Positions 1-7,275 are shown, numbered from the stretch's first letter. The stretch: 9,894 nucleotides of DNA from Jatrophihabitans sp. (GCA_025966255.1 JAOPVG010000012.1:1-9894), one strand, 5' to 3'. Translations and numbers: made by a program. The notes: generated by a model from the sequence alone, not told the origin.

Positions 1-1016
1 ACGTGCCGGTGGCGCTGAACGTCAACGAGAACCCGTACCCGCCGAGCGAGGCCGTGGTGGCCGAGATCGCCTCGGCGGTCGCCGGCGTCGCGCGTACGCT
101 GAACCGCTATCCCGACCGGGACGCCGTCGCCCTGCGCGCCGACCTCGCGTCCTACCTGACCGCCGACGGCGGGGTGGGCCTGGGCGTCGACGAGGTGTGG
201 GCGGCCAACGGCTCGAACGAGGTGATGCTGCAGTTGCTGCAGGCCTTCGGCGGCCCCGGCCGCACCGCGGTGTCGTTCGCGCCGACCTACTCGATGTATC
301 CCGAGTACGCACGGGACACCCATACGGAATGGGTGGTCGGGCGCCGCGCCGCGGACTTCTCGATCGACCTGCCGCACGCGTTGTCAGTGATCGACGAGCA
401 CCAGCCGTCCGTCGTCTTGCTTGCGTCGCCGAACAACCCCACCGGCACCGCGCTGCCGCTGGCCGAGATCGAGGCGATCGTCGACGCCGCACCCGGTGTG
501 GTCGTGGTCGACGAGGCGTACGCGGAGTTCCGGCGAGCCGGCACGCCGAGCGCGCTGTCCCTGCTTCCGACGCGGCCCCGGCTCGTCGTCACGCGCACGA
601 TGTCGAAGGCGTTCGCGCTGGCCGGCGGCCGGCTGGGCTACCTCGCCGCGTCGTCCGCGGTGGTTGATGCGGTGCGCATCGTGCGGCTGCCGTATCACCT
701 GTCCGCGGTGTCACAAGCCGTCGCCCGGGTCGCCCTGGCCAACGCGGACGAGCTGCTCGCTGCGGTGGACGAGTTGCGCGCCGAACGGGACCGCACGGTC
801 GACTGGCTGCGCAGCGTGGGACTGCTGGTAGCACCGTCGGACGCCAACTTCGTCCTGTTCGGGACGTTCGACGATCGCCACGCCGTGTGGCAGGGCCTGC
901 TCGACCGCGGTGTACTGATCCGCGAGACTGGTCCCGACGGCTGGCTGCGCGTGTCCATCGGCACGCCCGAAGAGATGGCGGCGTTCCGCACCGCGCTGCA
1001 GGAGGTACGGGCATGA
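1..1016 (+). CDS. hisC: Histidinol-phosphate aminotransferase, 5'-truncated by window edge
   Basis: PLP-dependent class I/II aminotransferase that converts imidazole acetol phosphate and glutamate to histidinol phosphate in the cytoplasm. The visible 337 residues begin at [12 protein letters not shown], which in HisC proteins lies some 25-30 residues after the N-terminus, so the true start is upstream and the GTG at position 3 is an internal valine codon. Counting from that codon, the ASPNNPTG loop is at 141-148, VVDEAYAEF at 168-176 (PLP-contacting Asp170 and Tyr173), and the Schiff-base lysine is Lys202 in [14 protein letters not shown], with phosphate-binding Arg210 just after. The substrate-carboxylate arginine is probably Arg316 in GWLRVSIG. 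The stop overlaps the hisB start by ATGA, so the two are translationally coupled. HisC-type aromatic aminotransferases are similar, but the hisB-hisH context decides in favour of hisC. Confidence 0.95.
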   Translation, partial: VPVALNVNENPYPPSEAVVAEIASAVAGVARTLNRYPDRDAVALRADLASYLTADGGVGLGVDEVWAANGSNEVMLQLLQAFGGPGRTAVSFAPTYSMYPEYARDTHTEWVVGRRAADFSIDLPHALSVIDEHQPSVVLLASPNNPTGTALPLAEIEAIVDAAPGVVVVDEAYAEFRRAGTPSALSLLPTRPRLVVTRTMSKAFALAGGRLGYLAASSAVVDAVRIVRLPYHLSAVSQAVARVALANADELLAAVDELRAERDRTVDWLRSVGLLVAPSDANFVLFGTFDDRHAVWQGLLDRGVLIRETGPDGWLRVSIGTPEEMAAFRTALQEVRA

Positions 1017-1615
1017 CGAACGCAAAGCGCACAGGACGCATCGCGCGGGAGACGTCAGAGACGAAGGTTCTCGTCGAGATCGACCTCGACGGCACCGGGC
1101 GCACCGACGTCTCCACCGGCGTCGGCTTCTACGACCACATGCTCACCTCCTTCGGCAAGCACGGCCTGTTCGACCTCACCGTCCAGGTCGATGGCGACCT
1201 GCACATCGACGCGCACCACACCGTCGAGGACACCGCCATCGCGCTCGGCCAGGCCTTCGCGCAGGCCGCGGGCGACAAGGCCGGCACGCGCCGCTTCGGC
1301 GACGCGACGATTCCGATGGACGAGTGCTTGGTGCAGGCCGCGGTCGACCTGTCCGGACGTCCGTACCTGGTGCACAACGAGCCACCTGGTGCGCCGCCGA
1401 GCATCGGCCCCGACTACGCCACGACGCTGACTCGGCACGTCTTCGAGTCCTTCGTGTATCACGCGGCGATCGCGCTGCACGTGAACGTGCACGCCGGCCG
1501 CGACTGGCACCACGTCACCGAGGCGCAGTACAAGGCGGTGGCCCGCGCACTGCGGGCCGCGGTCGAGATCGACCCCCGCGGGCACGGCGTGCCGTCCACC
1601 AAGGGTGTCCTGTAG
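1013..1615 (+). CDS. hisB: Imidazoleglycerol-phosphate dehydratase
   Basis: Manganese-dependent dehydratase that turns imidazole glycerol phosphate into imidazole acetol phosphate, the substrate of the preceding HisC. It has 200 residues, normal for a stand-alone actinobacterial HisB; the histidinol phosphatase domain fused to it in enterobacteria is absent. Family motifs are clear: DHML at 41-44, the metal-binding HHTVED at 68-73, [19 protein letters not shown] at 163-181 (His166, His167, Glu170), and the C-terminal PSTKGVL. The ATG at 1013 is chosen because a strong AGGAGGT (1000-1006) lies 7 bases upstream and the start overlaps the hisC stop as ATGA. The reading frame is open further upstream, inside hisC, but that extension does not resemble HisB. 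Confidence 0.97.
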   Translation: MTNAKRTGRIARETSETKVLVEIDLDGTGRTDVSTGVGFYDHMLTSFGKHGLFDLTVQVDGDLHIDAHHTVEDTAIALGQAFAQAAGDKAGTRRFGDATIPMDECLVQAAVDLSGRPYLVHNEPPGAPPSIGPDYATTLTRHVFESFVYHAAIALHVNVHAGRDWHHVTEAQYKAVARALRAAVEIDPRGHGVPSTKGVL

Positions 1616-1622
1616 CGGGCTC

Positions 1623-2225
1623 ATGAAGAAGCTTGTCGTGCTCGACTACGGGTCGGGCAATCTGCGCTCGGCCCAGCGCGCGCTCGAACGCGTCGGGGCC
1701 GACGTCACCGTCACCGCCGATCCGGCTGCCGCGGCCGAAGCGGATGGGCTCGTCGTGCCCGGCGTGGGCGCGTTCGCCTCCTGTGTCGACGGGTTGGCGG
1801 CGGTCGGCGGCGGGCCGGTGGTCGTGGCCCGGGCCGCGGCCGGACGTCCCGTGCTGGGCATCTGCGTGGGCATGCAGGTGCTCTTCGACGCCGGCGTGGA
1901 GCACGGGGTCGAGTCGGTGGGCCTGAGGGTGCTGGCCGGCCGGGTCGAATCGCTGCGCGCATCGGTGTTGCCGCACATGGGTTGGAACACGGTGGCCGCG
2001 CCGGACGGATCGCAGTTGTTCGCCGGACTCGACGCCGGGACGCGGTTCTACTTCGTCCACTCCTACGCGGTGCACGAGACGGACGGCCTGGTGACCCGGA
2101 CCGTGCACGGCGAACCGTTCGTCGCGGCCGTGGAGCACGGATCAGTGAGCGCCACCCAATTCCACCCGGAGAAGTCCGGCGACGCCGGCGCCACCCTGCT
2201 CGAGAACTGGCTGGCCACCGTATGA
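1623..2225 (+). CDS. hisH: Imidazole glycerol phosphate synthase, glutaminase subunit
   Basis: Class I glutamine amidotransferase subunit. It hydrolyses glutamine and channels ammonia to HisF, which forms imidazole glycerol phosphate and AICAR. The 200-residue protein opens with [20 protein letters not shown], typical of actinobacterial HisH. The catalytic triad is visible: Cys81 in GICVGMQ, and His181 and Glu183 in [14 protein letters not shown] (117-122) and the RFYFVHSYA segment (141-149) are further HisH hallmarks. ATG 1623 is preferred, 7 bp after the hisB stop; a GTG at 1605 would add six residues and overlap hisB, and no strong ribosome site decides between them. The partner hisF lies about 3.6 kb downstream, beyond an esterase and an opposite-strand transporter. 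Confidence 0.96.
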   Translation: MKKLVVLDYGSGNLRSAQRALERVGADVTVTADPAAAAEADGLVVPGVGAFASCVDGLAAVGGGPVVVARAAAGRPVLGICVGMQVLFDAGVEHGVESVGLRVLAGRVESLRASVLPHMGWNTVAAPDGSQLFAGLDAGTRFYFVHSYAVHETDGLVTRTVHGEPFVAAVEHGSVSATQFHPEKSGDAGATLLENWLATV

Positions 2226-2242
2226 CCCGCCCCGCGCGTCGA

Positions 2243-2288
2243 GTTGTCCGCCTGTCGCGTCGTCACAGCGCGACGACAGGCGGACAAC
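2243..2288. repeat. Strong hairpin between hisH and the small membrane gene
   Basis: A perfect 15-bp inverted repeat: left arm GTTGTCCGCCTGTCG (2243-2257), right arm CGACAGGCGGACAAC (2274-2288), with a 16-base spacer. Part of the spacer can add CG/CG pairing across a 3-base bulge, or pair in other registers (TCGCG with CGCGA, CGTCG with CGACG). It begins 18 bp after the hisH stop and ends 6 bp before a GGGGA Shine-Dalgarno-like stretch (2295-2299). No T-run follows, so it is not a classical intrinsic terminator. Possible roles are a U-less actinobacterial terminator or attenuator, an RNA processing or stability element, or a dispersed palindromic repeat. I found no second copy in the window. 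Confidence 0.75.
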
Positions 2289-2307
2289 CCGGCTGGGGAC
2301 GGGCGAA

Positions 2308-2643
2308 ATGAGCAAAACGCGGGCGGCCGCCCGCGCCGAGCGGGCCGCGCTTGCCGCCACGCGCGCCGAAGCCTCCCGCGCGACGCGCGAGAAGGCCGCC
2401 GCCGAGCGCGCCCGTCGCGAGCGGCGGGCCCGGCTCTGGCGGCGCGTGCGGCTGTGGCAGCACGGTCCGGGGTTCCGCCGCAGGCGCGAGACGTGGGGTG
2501 CGCTGGCCACAATGGTGCTGCTCGCCATGCTGGTGGTCTACATCTTCACGCGGTCGATCACCGCCGTCCTCGGCACCGCTTTGATCTTCGCGGTCGGTGC
2601 GCCGGTACTCATCCTGCTGTTCTTCGATCGGAGTCGTAAGTGA
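2308..2643 (+). CDS. Small two-helix membrane protein within the his operon
   Basis: I do not recognise a named family. The product is 111 residues. Residues 1-60 are extremely rich in Ala and Arg with scattered Glu and Lys, consistent with a long basic amphipathic or coiled-coil helix on the cytoplasmic side. Two hydrophobic segments follow at about 64-81 and 84-106, and the tail is DRSRK. No signal peptide or enzymatic motif is visible. The gene starts 20 bp after the hairpin and its stop overlaps the priA start as GTGA, so it sits in the his operon and is probably translationally coupled to priA. The ATG has a GGGGA about 8 bases upstream. Coding is supported by the overlap, the continuous frame and the coherent topology. 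Membrane tethering of His enzymes would be speculation. Confidence 0.75.
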   Translation: MSKTRAAARAERAALAATRAEASRATREKAAAERARRERRARLWRRVRLWQHGPGFRRRRETWGALATMVLLAMLVVYIFTRSITAVLGTALIFAVGAPVLILLFFDRSRK

Positions 2644-3362
2644 CGCTCGAGCTGCTGCCCGCTGTCGACGTCGCCGACGGCGCCGCCGTGCGCCTCGTGC
2701 AGGGCGCGGCCGGCTCCGAGACGTCCTACGGCGACCCGCTCGACGCGGCGCTGGCCTGGCAGCGCGACGGCGCCGTGTGGATCCACCTGGTGGTTCTCGA
2801 CGCCGCCTTCGGCCGCGGTCACAACCGGGCCCTGCTCGCCGACGTCGTGGCCAAGTTGGACATCGCGGTCGAGCTCTCCGGCGGGATCCGCGATGACGCC
2901 TCACTCGACGCCGCGCTCGCCACCGGCGCCGCGCGCGTCAATTTGGGCACCGCCGCGCTCGAGTCGCCCGATTGGGTGCGTGGCGCCATCGCCAAGCACG
3001 GGGACAAGATCGCGGTCGGCCTGGATGTGCGGGGCACCACGCTCGCCGCCCGGGGCTGGGTGCAGGAGGGCGGCGACATCTGGGAGACCCTCGCCCGCCT
3101 CGACGCCGACGGCTGCGCCCGCTACGTCGTCACCGACGTGCACCGCGACGGCACCCTGACCGGACCGAACCTGCAACTGCTTCGCGAGGTCTGCGCCCGC
3201 ACCTCGGCGCCGGTCGTGGCCAGCGGAGGAGTCTCGTCGCTCGACGACCTGCGCGCGATCGCCGGCCTCGTCGAGTTCGGCGTCGAGGGCGCGATCGTCG
3301 GCAAGGCGCTCTATGCGGGCGCCTTCACCCTGCCCGAGGCGCTCGCCGCCGTCGGCAAATAA
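2640..3362 (+). CDS. priA: Bifunctional phosphoribosyl isomerase A (HisA/TrpF)
   Basis: (beta/alpha)8-barrel isomerase that converts ProFAR to PRFAR in histidine synthesis. In actinobacteria lacking trpF it also isomerises phosphoribosyl anthranilate for tryptophan synthesis. The protein has 240 residues. Catalytic aspartates are Asp10 in LLPAVDV and Asp170 in RDGTL, with Thr165 in VVTD, Arg18 in AVRLVQG, Asp129 in GLDV, and the RGW loop (138-140) matching the Arg/Trp pair important for the dual activity. Phosphate-binding signatures are [10 protein letters not shown] (77-86), NLGTAALE (101-108), [16 protein letters not shown] (193-208) and [10 protein letters not shown] (217-226). One oddity is [12 protein letters not shown] (49-60), where relatives I remember read [12 protein letters not shown]. 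The GTG start has GGAG (2630-2633) 6 bases upstream. Dual function is inferred from the family; the presence or absence of trpF cannot be seen here. Confidence 0.95.
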   Translation: MTLELLPAVDVADGAAVRLVQGAAGSETSYGDPLDAALAWQRDGAVWIHLVVLDAAFGRGHNRALLADVVAKLDIAVELSGGIRDDASLDAALATGAARVNLGTAALESPDWVRGAIAKHGDKIAVGLDVRGTTLAARGWVQEGGDIWETLARLDADGCARYVVTDVHRDGTLTGPNLQLLREVCARTSAPVVASGGVSSLDDLRAIAGLVEFGVEGAIVGKALYAGAFTLPEALAAVGK

Positions 3363-3399
3363 GGTTCCGCGTCCTCGCCGCAGCTGGTTGGGTGGCGGG

Positions 3400-4425
3400 A
3401 TGCTGCCTTGGATCGGCGAACTTGCCGGACGTCTCGATCATGACGTCATCGACTCGACACTGCTGCGCGACAACCCGCTCGGTGACCCGCACGAGCGACC
3501 GATCTGGGTGTACGTCCCGCCCGGCTACGACGCCGGCGACGAGCGCTACCCGACCGTCTACGTGATCCAGGGCTACACCGGCCACATCGGCATGTGGGCC
3601 AACCGCACTCCGTACCGGCAGCCGTTCATCGAGACGGCGGACGCCGTATTCGCCGACGGCACGGTGCCCGGCTGCATCGTCGTCTACGTCGACGCCTGGA
3701 CGTCCTACGGCGGATCGCAGTTCGTCGACTCGATCGGCACCGGGCCCTATCACTCGTACCTCTGCGACGAAGTCGTGCCGTGGGTCGATGCGCGGTACCG
3801 CACGATTCCCGATCGCGAGTCGCGGGCGATCAGCGGCAAGTCCTCGGGCGGGTTCGGCGCCATGATCACGCCGATGCTGCGCCCCGACCTGTTCGGCGCG
3901 CTCGCCACCCACGCCGGAGACACGCTCTACGAACTCGGCTACGGCTCGGACTTCGGGGATGCCGCCCGCTTCCTGCGCGAGTACGACCACGACATCGAGA
4001 AGTGGTGGGCCGACTTCCGGTCGCGTCCGGCCTTCACCAAGCCGGGCGACGACACGCTGCTGACCTTCTACGGCTGCGCGGGATGCTTCTCACCCGACGC
4101 GGCGGGGCGGCCTCAACTGCCGTTCAACCCCCGGACGGGCGCGCCGATCCCCGAGGTCTGGGACCGGTGGCTGGAGTGGGATCCGGTGCGGATGGTCGAT
4201 CGCTACGCCGACGCGTTGCGCGACCAGCGCGCCATCTGGATCGACGCCGGAACGAGGGACGACTACTACCTCGACCTGGGTGCCGTTGCCTTCCGGGACG
4301 GCCTCGAGCGCATCGGCGTACCGGACGAGCGGATCTTCTTCGAGCTCTTCGACGCCACCCACGCCGCGATCGACTACCGCTATCCGATGGCGCTGCGCTG
4401 GCTCGCCGAGCGGTTGGCCCGTTGA
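3400..4425 (+). CDS. Putative alpha/beta-hydrolase esterase (esterase D/enterochelin-esterase-like)
   Basis: A 341-residue protein with the look of the PF00756 putative esterase family. An N-terminal strand region reads RPIWVYVPPGYD (33-44), followed by YPTVYVIQGYTG (50-61), as in feruloyl, S-formylglutathione and enterochelin esterases. The nucleophile elbow is GKSSG (146-150), placing catalytic Ser148 in a GxSxG motif within AISGKSSGGFGAM. The acid is probably Asp287 or Asp288 in DAGTRDDYY, and the base His321 in DATHAAIDYRY. No signal peptide or lipobox is seen, so it is probably cytoplasmic; the substrate is unknown. ATG 3400 is the first plausible start after priA (37-bp gap), with weak purine-rich GGTGGCGGG before it; the frame is open into priA, but that extension is unlike the family. 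Its stop abuts that of the convergent transporter. Confidence 0.85.
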   Translation: MLPWIGELAGRLDHDVIDSTLLRDNPLGDPHERPIWVYVPPGYDAGDERYPTVYVIQGYTGHIGMWANRTPYRQPFIETADAVFADGTVPGCIVVYVDAWTSYGGSQFVDSIGTGPYHSYLCDEVVPWVDARYRTIPDRESRAISGKSSGGFGAMITPMLRPDLFGALATHAGDTLYELGYGSDFGDAARFLREYDHDIEKWWADFRSRPAFTKPGDDTLLTFYGCAGCFSPDAAGRPQLPFNPRTGAPIPEVWDRWLEWDPVRMVDRYADALRDQRAIWIDAGTRDDYYLDLGAVAFRDGLERIGVPDERIFFELFDATHAAIDYRYPMALRWLAERLAR

Positions 4426-4428
4426 TCA
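4423..4428. other. TGATCA double stop shared by convergent genes
   Basis: The palindrome TGATCA supplies TGA for the esterase on the + strand (4423-4425) and, read on the - strand, TGA for the transporter (4428-4426). There is no intergenic base. The same arrangement occurs at the hisF junction near 6571. Confidence 0.9.
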
Positions 4429-5691
4429 CACGTTGACGGGCTGCCCGACGGTCGGGCGCTCACCGCGCGAGAGCCGCTCACCGCGCGCTTCCTTGCCGAG
4501 TGCGGCCAGGACGGCCACGGCGATGAACACCGGGACCATCGTCGCAGTCAGCGCGAACGTGTAGCTGTGTGTGGCGGCCAGGTGCTCCTGGATCGGCAGG
4601 TTGAAGGCGGCCAGGCAGTTGCCGAGCTGGTAGGTGACGCCGGGGTAGAAGCCGCGGATCTCGGCGGGCGACAGCTCGGTCAGGTGGGCCGGGATCACGC
4701 CCCACGCGCCCTGCACGACGAACTGCATGAGGAACGAACCGAGACACACGAGTCCCAGCGTGTGCGATGCCGCGAACAGCGGCAGGATCGGCAGGCCCAG
4801 CACGGCGCAGAACACCACGATGGCTCGTCGGCCGTAGCGTTCGGACGCCGCGCCCATGATGGTGCCGCCCAGGATGGCGCCGCAGTTGTAGAGCATCGCG
4901 ACGTAGAGGGCGGTGTTGTGGGAGAAGTGCAGCCCCTCCTTGAGGAAGGTCGGGTAGACGTCCTGGGTGCCGTGACTCATCCAGTTGAAGGCCGTCATGA
5001 GCAGCACGAGGTAGCCGAAGCGCCGCAGCACCGCCGGTGAGGACAGGATCTGGCGCACGGTCGTCTTGTTGCGGACGGCGTTCTCGCGCGTCTCCTCCCA
5101 CGCCTCGGACTCGGTGACCTTCGCGCGGACGAACAGCGACAGCAGTGCGGGCAGGATCGAGAGTGCGAACAGTCCGCGCCAGCCCCAGTCGGTCAGGTTG
5201 CTGATCAACAGGTACGCCGCCGCGGCGAACAGGTAGCCCAGCGCGTAGCCCTGCTGCAAGATCCCGGACACGAGGCCGCGCTTGCTCGGCGGCACCTTCT
5301 CCATCGCCAGCGACGCGCCGAGGCCCCACTCGCCGCCCATGCCGACCCCGTAGAGCAGCCGCAGCACGAGCAGCGTGGCGTAGTTCGGCGCAAATGCGCA
5401 GAGGAAGCCGACCACGGAGTAGAAGCCGACATCGATCATCAGCACCTTCTTGCGGCCGACCTTGTCGGCCCACATCCCGAAGATCGCCGCTCCGACCGGG
5501 CGCATCAGCAGCGTCACCGTGGTCAGGAAGGCCATATCGGTGAGCGATACCCCGAAGTCCTTGGCGACATCGGCGTAGACGAGCACGACGACGAAGTAGT
5601 CGAAGGCGTCCATCGTCCAGCCGAGCAGGGCCGCGAACACCGCGCGGCGGTCGGACGGGGTCAATCGGTCGGCGGCATCGGTGCTGCTCAT
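4426..5691 (-). CDS. MFS transporter, carboxylate/sialate:H+ symporter-like
   Basis: A 421-residue major facilitator superfamily protein with about 12 predicted membrane helices. TM1 carries [21 protein letters not shown] (23-43) with two acidic residues, Asp28 and Asp31, typical of metabolite:H+ symporters (sialate, lactate and aromatic acid groups). Loop 2-3 has the MFS signature [11 protein letters not shown] (72-82). TM4 carries [25 protein letters not shown] (115-139) followed by [14 protein letters not shown], which most resembles the sialate/lactate permease group; the substrate is probably a small carboxylate but cannot be fixed from sequence. ATG 5691 is preferred over GTG 5697 because GAGGGA lies 6 bases before the ATG but directly abuts the GTG. 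The C-terminus carries a small repeat, [10 protein letters not shown]. It is divergent from hisF and convergent with the esterase. Confidence 0.9.
   Translation of the reverse strand: MSSTDAADRLTPSDRRAVFAALLGWTMDAFDYFVVVLVYADVAKDFGVSLTDMAFLTTVTLLMRPVGAAIFGMWADKVGRKKVLMIDVGFYSVVGFLCAFAPNYATLLVLRLLYGVGMGGEWGLGASLAMEKVPPSKRGLVSGILQQGYALGYLFAAAAYLLISNLTDWGWRGLFALSILPALLSLFVRAKVTESEAWEETRENAVRNKTTVRQILSSPAVLRRFGYLVLLMTAFNWMSHGTQDVYPTFLKEGLHFSHNTALYVAMLYNCGAILGGTIMGAASERYGRRAIVVFCAVLGLPILPLFAASHTLGLVCLGSFLMQFVVQGAWGVIPAHLTELSPAEIRGFYPGVTYQLGNCLAAFNLPIQEHLAATHSYTFALTATMVPVFIAVAVLAALGKEARGERLSRGERPTVGQPVNV
4443..4457. terminator. Short GC hairpin just past the esterase stop
   Basis: GCCCGA-CGG-TCGGGC forms a perfect 6-bp stem with a 3-base loop, 17 bp beyond the esterase stop and inside the 3' end of the opposite-strand transporter gene. 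There is no T-tract. It could help end the his/esterase transcript, but short GC hairpins arise by chance in DNA of this composition. Confidence 0.25.
4457..4487. repeat. Short direct repeat in the transporter C-terminus
   Basis: CGCTCACCGCGCG occurs at 4457-4469 and again at 4475-4487, with an 18-bp (six-codon) period. On the - strand it encodes the [10 protein letters not shown] doublet near the transporter's C-terminus. It is in frame, so it probably reflects a small slippage duplication in a disordered tail. Confidence 0.6.
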
Positions 5692-5799
5692 CGGCACTCC
5701 CTCGCGAAAGTGTGGTCAAGCCCACTGGCAATGGCCTTATGCCCGATTTAGCCCGGTCCGTACCACGCCGGGGGGAAGCCGGGTTGGCAGACTGGCGGC
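5692..5799. promoter_or_regulatory. Divergent control region between transporter and hisF
   Basis: These 108 bp lie between two divergent starts and must hold the promoter of the transporter and, if hisF is not fed by read-through, the hisF promoter. On the - strand, GAGGGA (5698-5703) is the transporter ribosome site. A GTGG-N6-CCAC half-palindrome (5712-5725) sits 21-34 bp upstream of the transporter ATG and could be an operator. A locally AT-richer stretch (about 5730-5751) is the most likely place for -10 elements, but I cannot assign them with confidence. The hisF GTG has no clear Shine-Dalgarno sequence. Confidence 0.45.
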
Positions 5800-6573
5800 G
5801 TGAGCCTCGCCGTCCGTGTCATCCCGTGTTTGGACGTCGATGCCGGCCGGGTGGTCAAGGGCGTCAACTTCGCCGGACTGCGCGACGCGGGCGATCCGGT
5901 GGAGCTGGCCCGCCGGTACGACGAGCAGGGCGCCGACGAGTTGACCTTCCTCGACATCACGGCATCCTCCGGCGGCCGGGAGACCACCTATGAGGTGGTC
6001 CGCCGCACCGCCGAGCAGGTGTTCATCCCGCTCACCGTCGGTGGCGGAGTGCGCAGCGTCGGTGACGTCGACGCGCTGCTGCGGGCCGGCGCCGACAAGG
6101 TCGGCGTGAACACCGCCGCGATCGCCCGGCCCCAGCTCATTGCGGAGATCGCGCAGCGCTTCGGCAATCAGGTGCTCGTGCTTTCGGCCGACGCGCGGCG
6201 GGTGCGGGACGGGTCAGCGCCCACGCCCAGTGGGTTCGAGGTGACCACGCACGGCGGCCGGCGCGGTACCGGGATCGACGCTGTGGACTGGGTACGCCGC
6301 GCCGCCGCCCTCGGAGCGGGGGAGATCCTGCTCAATTCGATGGACGCGGACGGCACCAAGGACGGCTTCGACCTCGAGCTGATCCGCCTGGTGCGCGCGG
6401 CGGTCACCGTGCCGGTCATCGCCAGCGGGGGGGCCGGCGCCGTGGAGCACTTCGCGCCCGCGGTCGAGGCCGGCGCCGATGCCGTACTCGCGGCCAGCGT
6501 CTTCCACTTCGGGGACTTCACCATCGGCGCGGTGAAGGACAGCCTGCGCGCGAGCGGCGTGCCCGTCCGCTGA
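5800..6573 (+). CDS. hisF: Imidazole glycerol phosphate synthase, cyclase subunit
   Basis: (beta/alpha)8-barrel synthase subunit that uses ammonia from HisH to convert PRFAR to imidazole glycerol phosphate and AICAR. The product has 257 residues, full length. It opens [20 protein letters not shown], with catalytic Asp12; the second catalytic Asp is Asp131 in VLSADARRV. Phosphate-binding and barrel signatures follow: [11 protein letters not shown] (50-60), [12 protein letters not shown] (75-86), [18 protein letters not shown] (174-191), [13 protein letters not shown] (206-218) and [12 protein letters not shown] (231-242). The GTG at 5800 is chosen because the conserved sequence begins there and no earlier in-frame start exists; no strong ribosome site precedes it. 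Here hisF is detached from hisH-priA and is not followed by hisI. Its stop lies within the first copy of a 21-bp tandem repeat. Confidence 0.96.
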   Translation: MSLAVRVIPCLDVDAGRVVKGVNFAGLRDAGDPVELARRYDEQGADELTFLDITASSGGRETTYEVVRRTAEQVFIPLTVGGGVRSVGDVDALLRAGADKVGVNTAAIARPQLIAEIAQRFGNQVLVLSADARRVRDGSAPTPSGFEVTTHGGRRGTGIDAVDWVRRAAALGAGEILLNSMDADGTKDGFDLELIRLVRAAVTVPVIASGGAGAVEHFAPAVEAGADAVLAASVFHFGDFTIGAVKDSLRASGVPVR

Positions 6574-6603
6574 TCAGATGGACCCGTCCGCTGATCAGAT
6601 GGA
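6562..6603. repeat. Perfect 21-bp tandem duplication over the hisF stop
   Basis: Two identical adjacent 21-bp units, 6562-6582 and 6583-6603, each starting CCCGTCCGC and containing TGATCAGATGGA. Unit 1 holds the last hisF codons and its TGA (6571-6573). Unit 2 holds the stop of the opposite-strand gene (TGA read from 6597 to 6595). Each unit carries a TGATCA that gives a stop on both strands, so before duplication the two genes would have abutted exactly. The unit is a multiple of three, but because each copy holds stops on both strands neither protein is lengthened from its own side beyond its first TGA. Confidence 0.9.
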
Positions 6604-7269
6604 GATGTCGGCGCCGCGCACGGCGGCGATGTCCGCTGGGTCGCCCGCATAGTCGACCTGCGCGACGCCGAGCCGGCCGAACGTGAACATCGCCAACTCC
6701 ACCGGATCGCCGGTGATCGTCACGGTCGGCGCCCCGCGGCCCGCGAGCCGGGTGCGGAGCTCGCCGGGCCCCGGCCACCTGAGGGCGATCCCGACGGGCA
6801 CGGATCGCAGCGTCAACCGGGCCGCGAGGCGCAGGCGCTGCCACACCGCATCCTGCACATCCGGCGGCAGCGATCGCGGCGCCCAGCCTCGCCGGGCGCG
6901 GCGGACGTCCTCGTGGTGGACGAGGTACTCGAGCAGGTTGGTGGCCTCGCGGACCGGCGGCAAGGACCACAGCCACGCCACGGGTAGCGGCCAGCTCAGG
7001 TCCGACCAGGAGGGGCCGCGGTGCACCAAGTCGACGAGCTTCTCGTACGGCTCCCGCGTGGCGAGATCCAGGATCATCTGCTCGGCATGTTCGCGCAGGC
7101 GGCGCACCGGCAGTCGGCCGGCCAGTTCGACCACCGAGCGCTCGCGCAGCACGAGATGCGCGGCGAGCTGGGCGGTGGTCCAATCGCCACAGAGCGTCTC
7201 GGAATCAGGGTCGGCGCAGCGTAGGGTTTCGCTGAGTGCGTGCCGTTCGTCGACGGCGTGATGCTGCAT
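6595..7269 (-). CDS. TIGR03085-type metal-binding protein, maleylpyruvate isomerase-like superfamily
   Basis: A 224-residue protein matching the actinobacterial TIGR03085 pattern within the DinB/mycothiol-dependent maleylpyruvate isomerase superfamily. The N-terminus reads VDERHALSETL (6-16), then ETLCGDWTTAQLAAHLVLRERS (24-45), where His38 of AAHL is a likely metal ligand, and later LLEYLVHHEDVRRARRGW (111-128), whose HHED pair is the probable second ligand group. Members fold as a four-helix bundle, bind a divalent metal, and are proposed to use mycothiol or to be of unknown function; the reaction here is unknown. ATG 7269 is chosen because the family N-terminus begins a few residues later and the upstream extension is basic, low-complexity sequence. 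It is convergent with hisF and divergent from the membrane protein gene at 7320. Confidence 0.85.
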   Translation of the reverse strand: MQHHAVDERHALSETLRCADPDSETLCGDWTTAQLAAHLVLRERSVVELAGRLPVRRLREHAEQMILDLATREPYEKLVDLVHRGPSWSDLSWPLPVAWLWSLPPVREATNLLEYLVHHEDVRRARRGWAPRSLPPDVQDAVWQRLRLAARLTLRSVPVGIALRWPGPGELRTRLAGRGAPTVTITGDPVELAMFTFGRLGVAQVDYAGDPADIAAVRGADISI

Positions 7270-7275
7270 CGGCAG

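Noticed and set aside
887..1012. Long N-terminal extension of HisB inside hisC
   Set aside because: The extension is low-complexity and unlike HisB; the ATG at 1013 has a strong AGGAGGT and a coupled ATGA overlap.
22..1116. Several long open frames on the opposite strand of hisC and hisB
   Set aside because: They are Arg/Pro/Ala-rich shadow translations typical of high-GC coding DNA, with no domain signal, and lie over well-supported genes.
4567..5040. 157-codon + strand frame within the transporter gene
   Set aside because: It is antisense to conserved MFS sequence and has no recognisable features; Gln/Glu/Val-rich composition is what the reverse of membrane codons gives.
6562..6603. 21-bp direct repeat as an attachment site or target-site duplication of a mobile element
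   Set aside because: The copies are directly adjacent with nothing between them, and no integrase, transposase or tRNA is nearby.
6168..6650. Minus-strand frame overlapping hisF
   Set aside because: Shadow of hisF; the internal repeat in its product comes only from reading the 21-bp tandem duplication.
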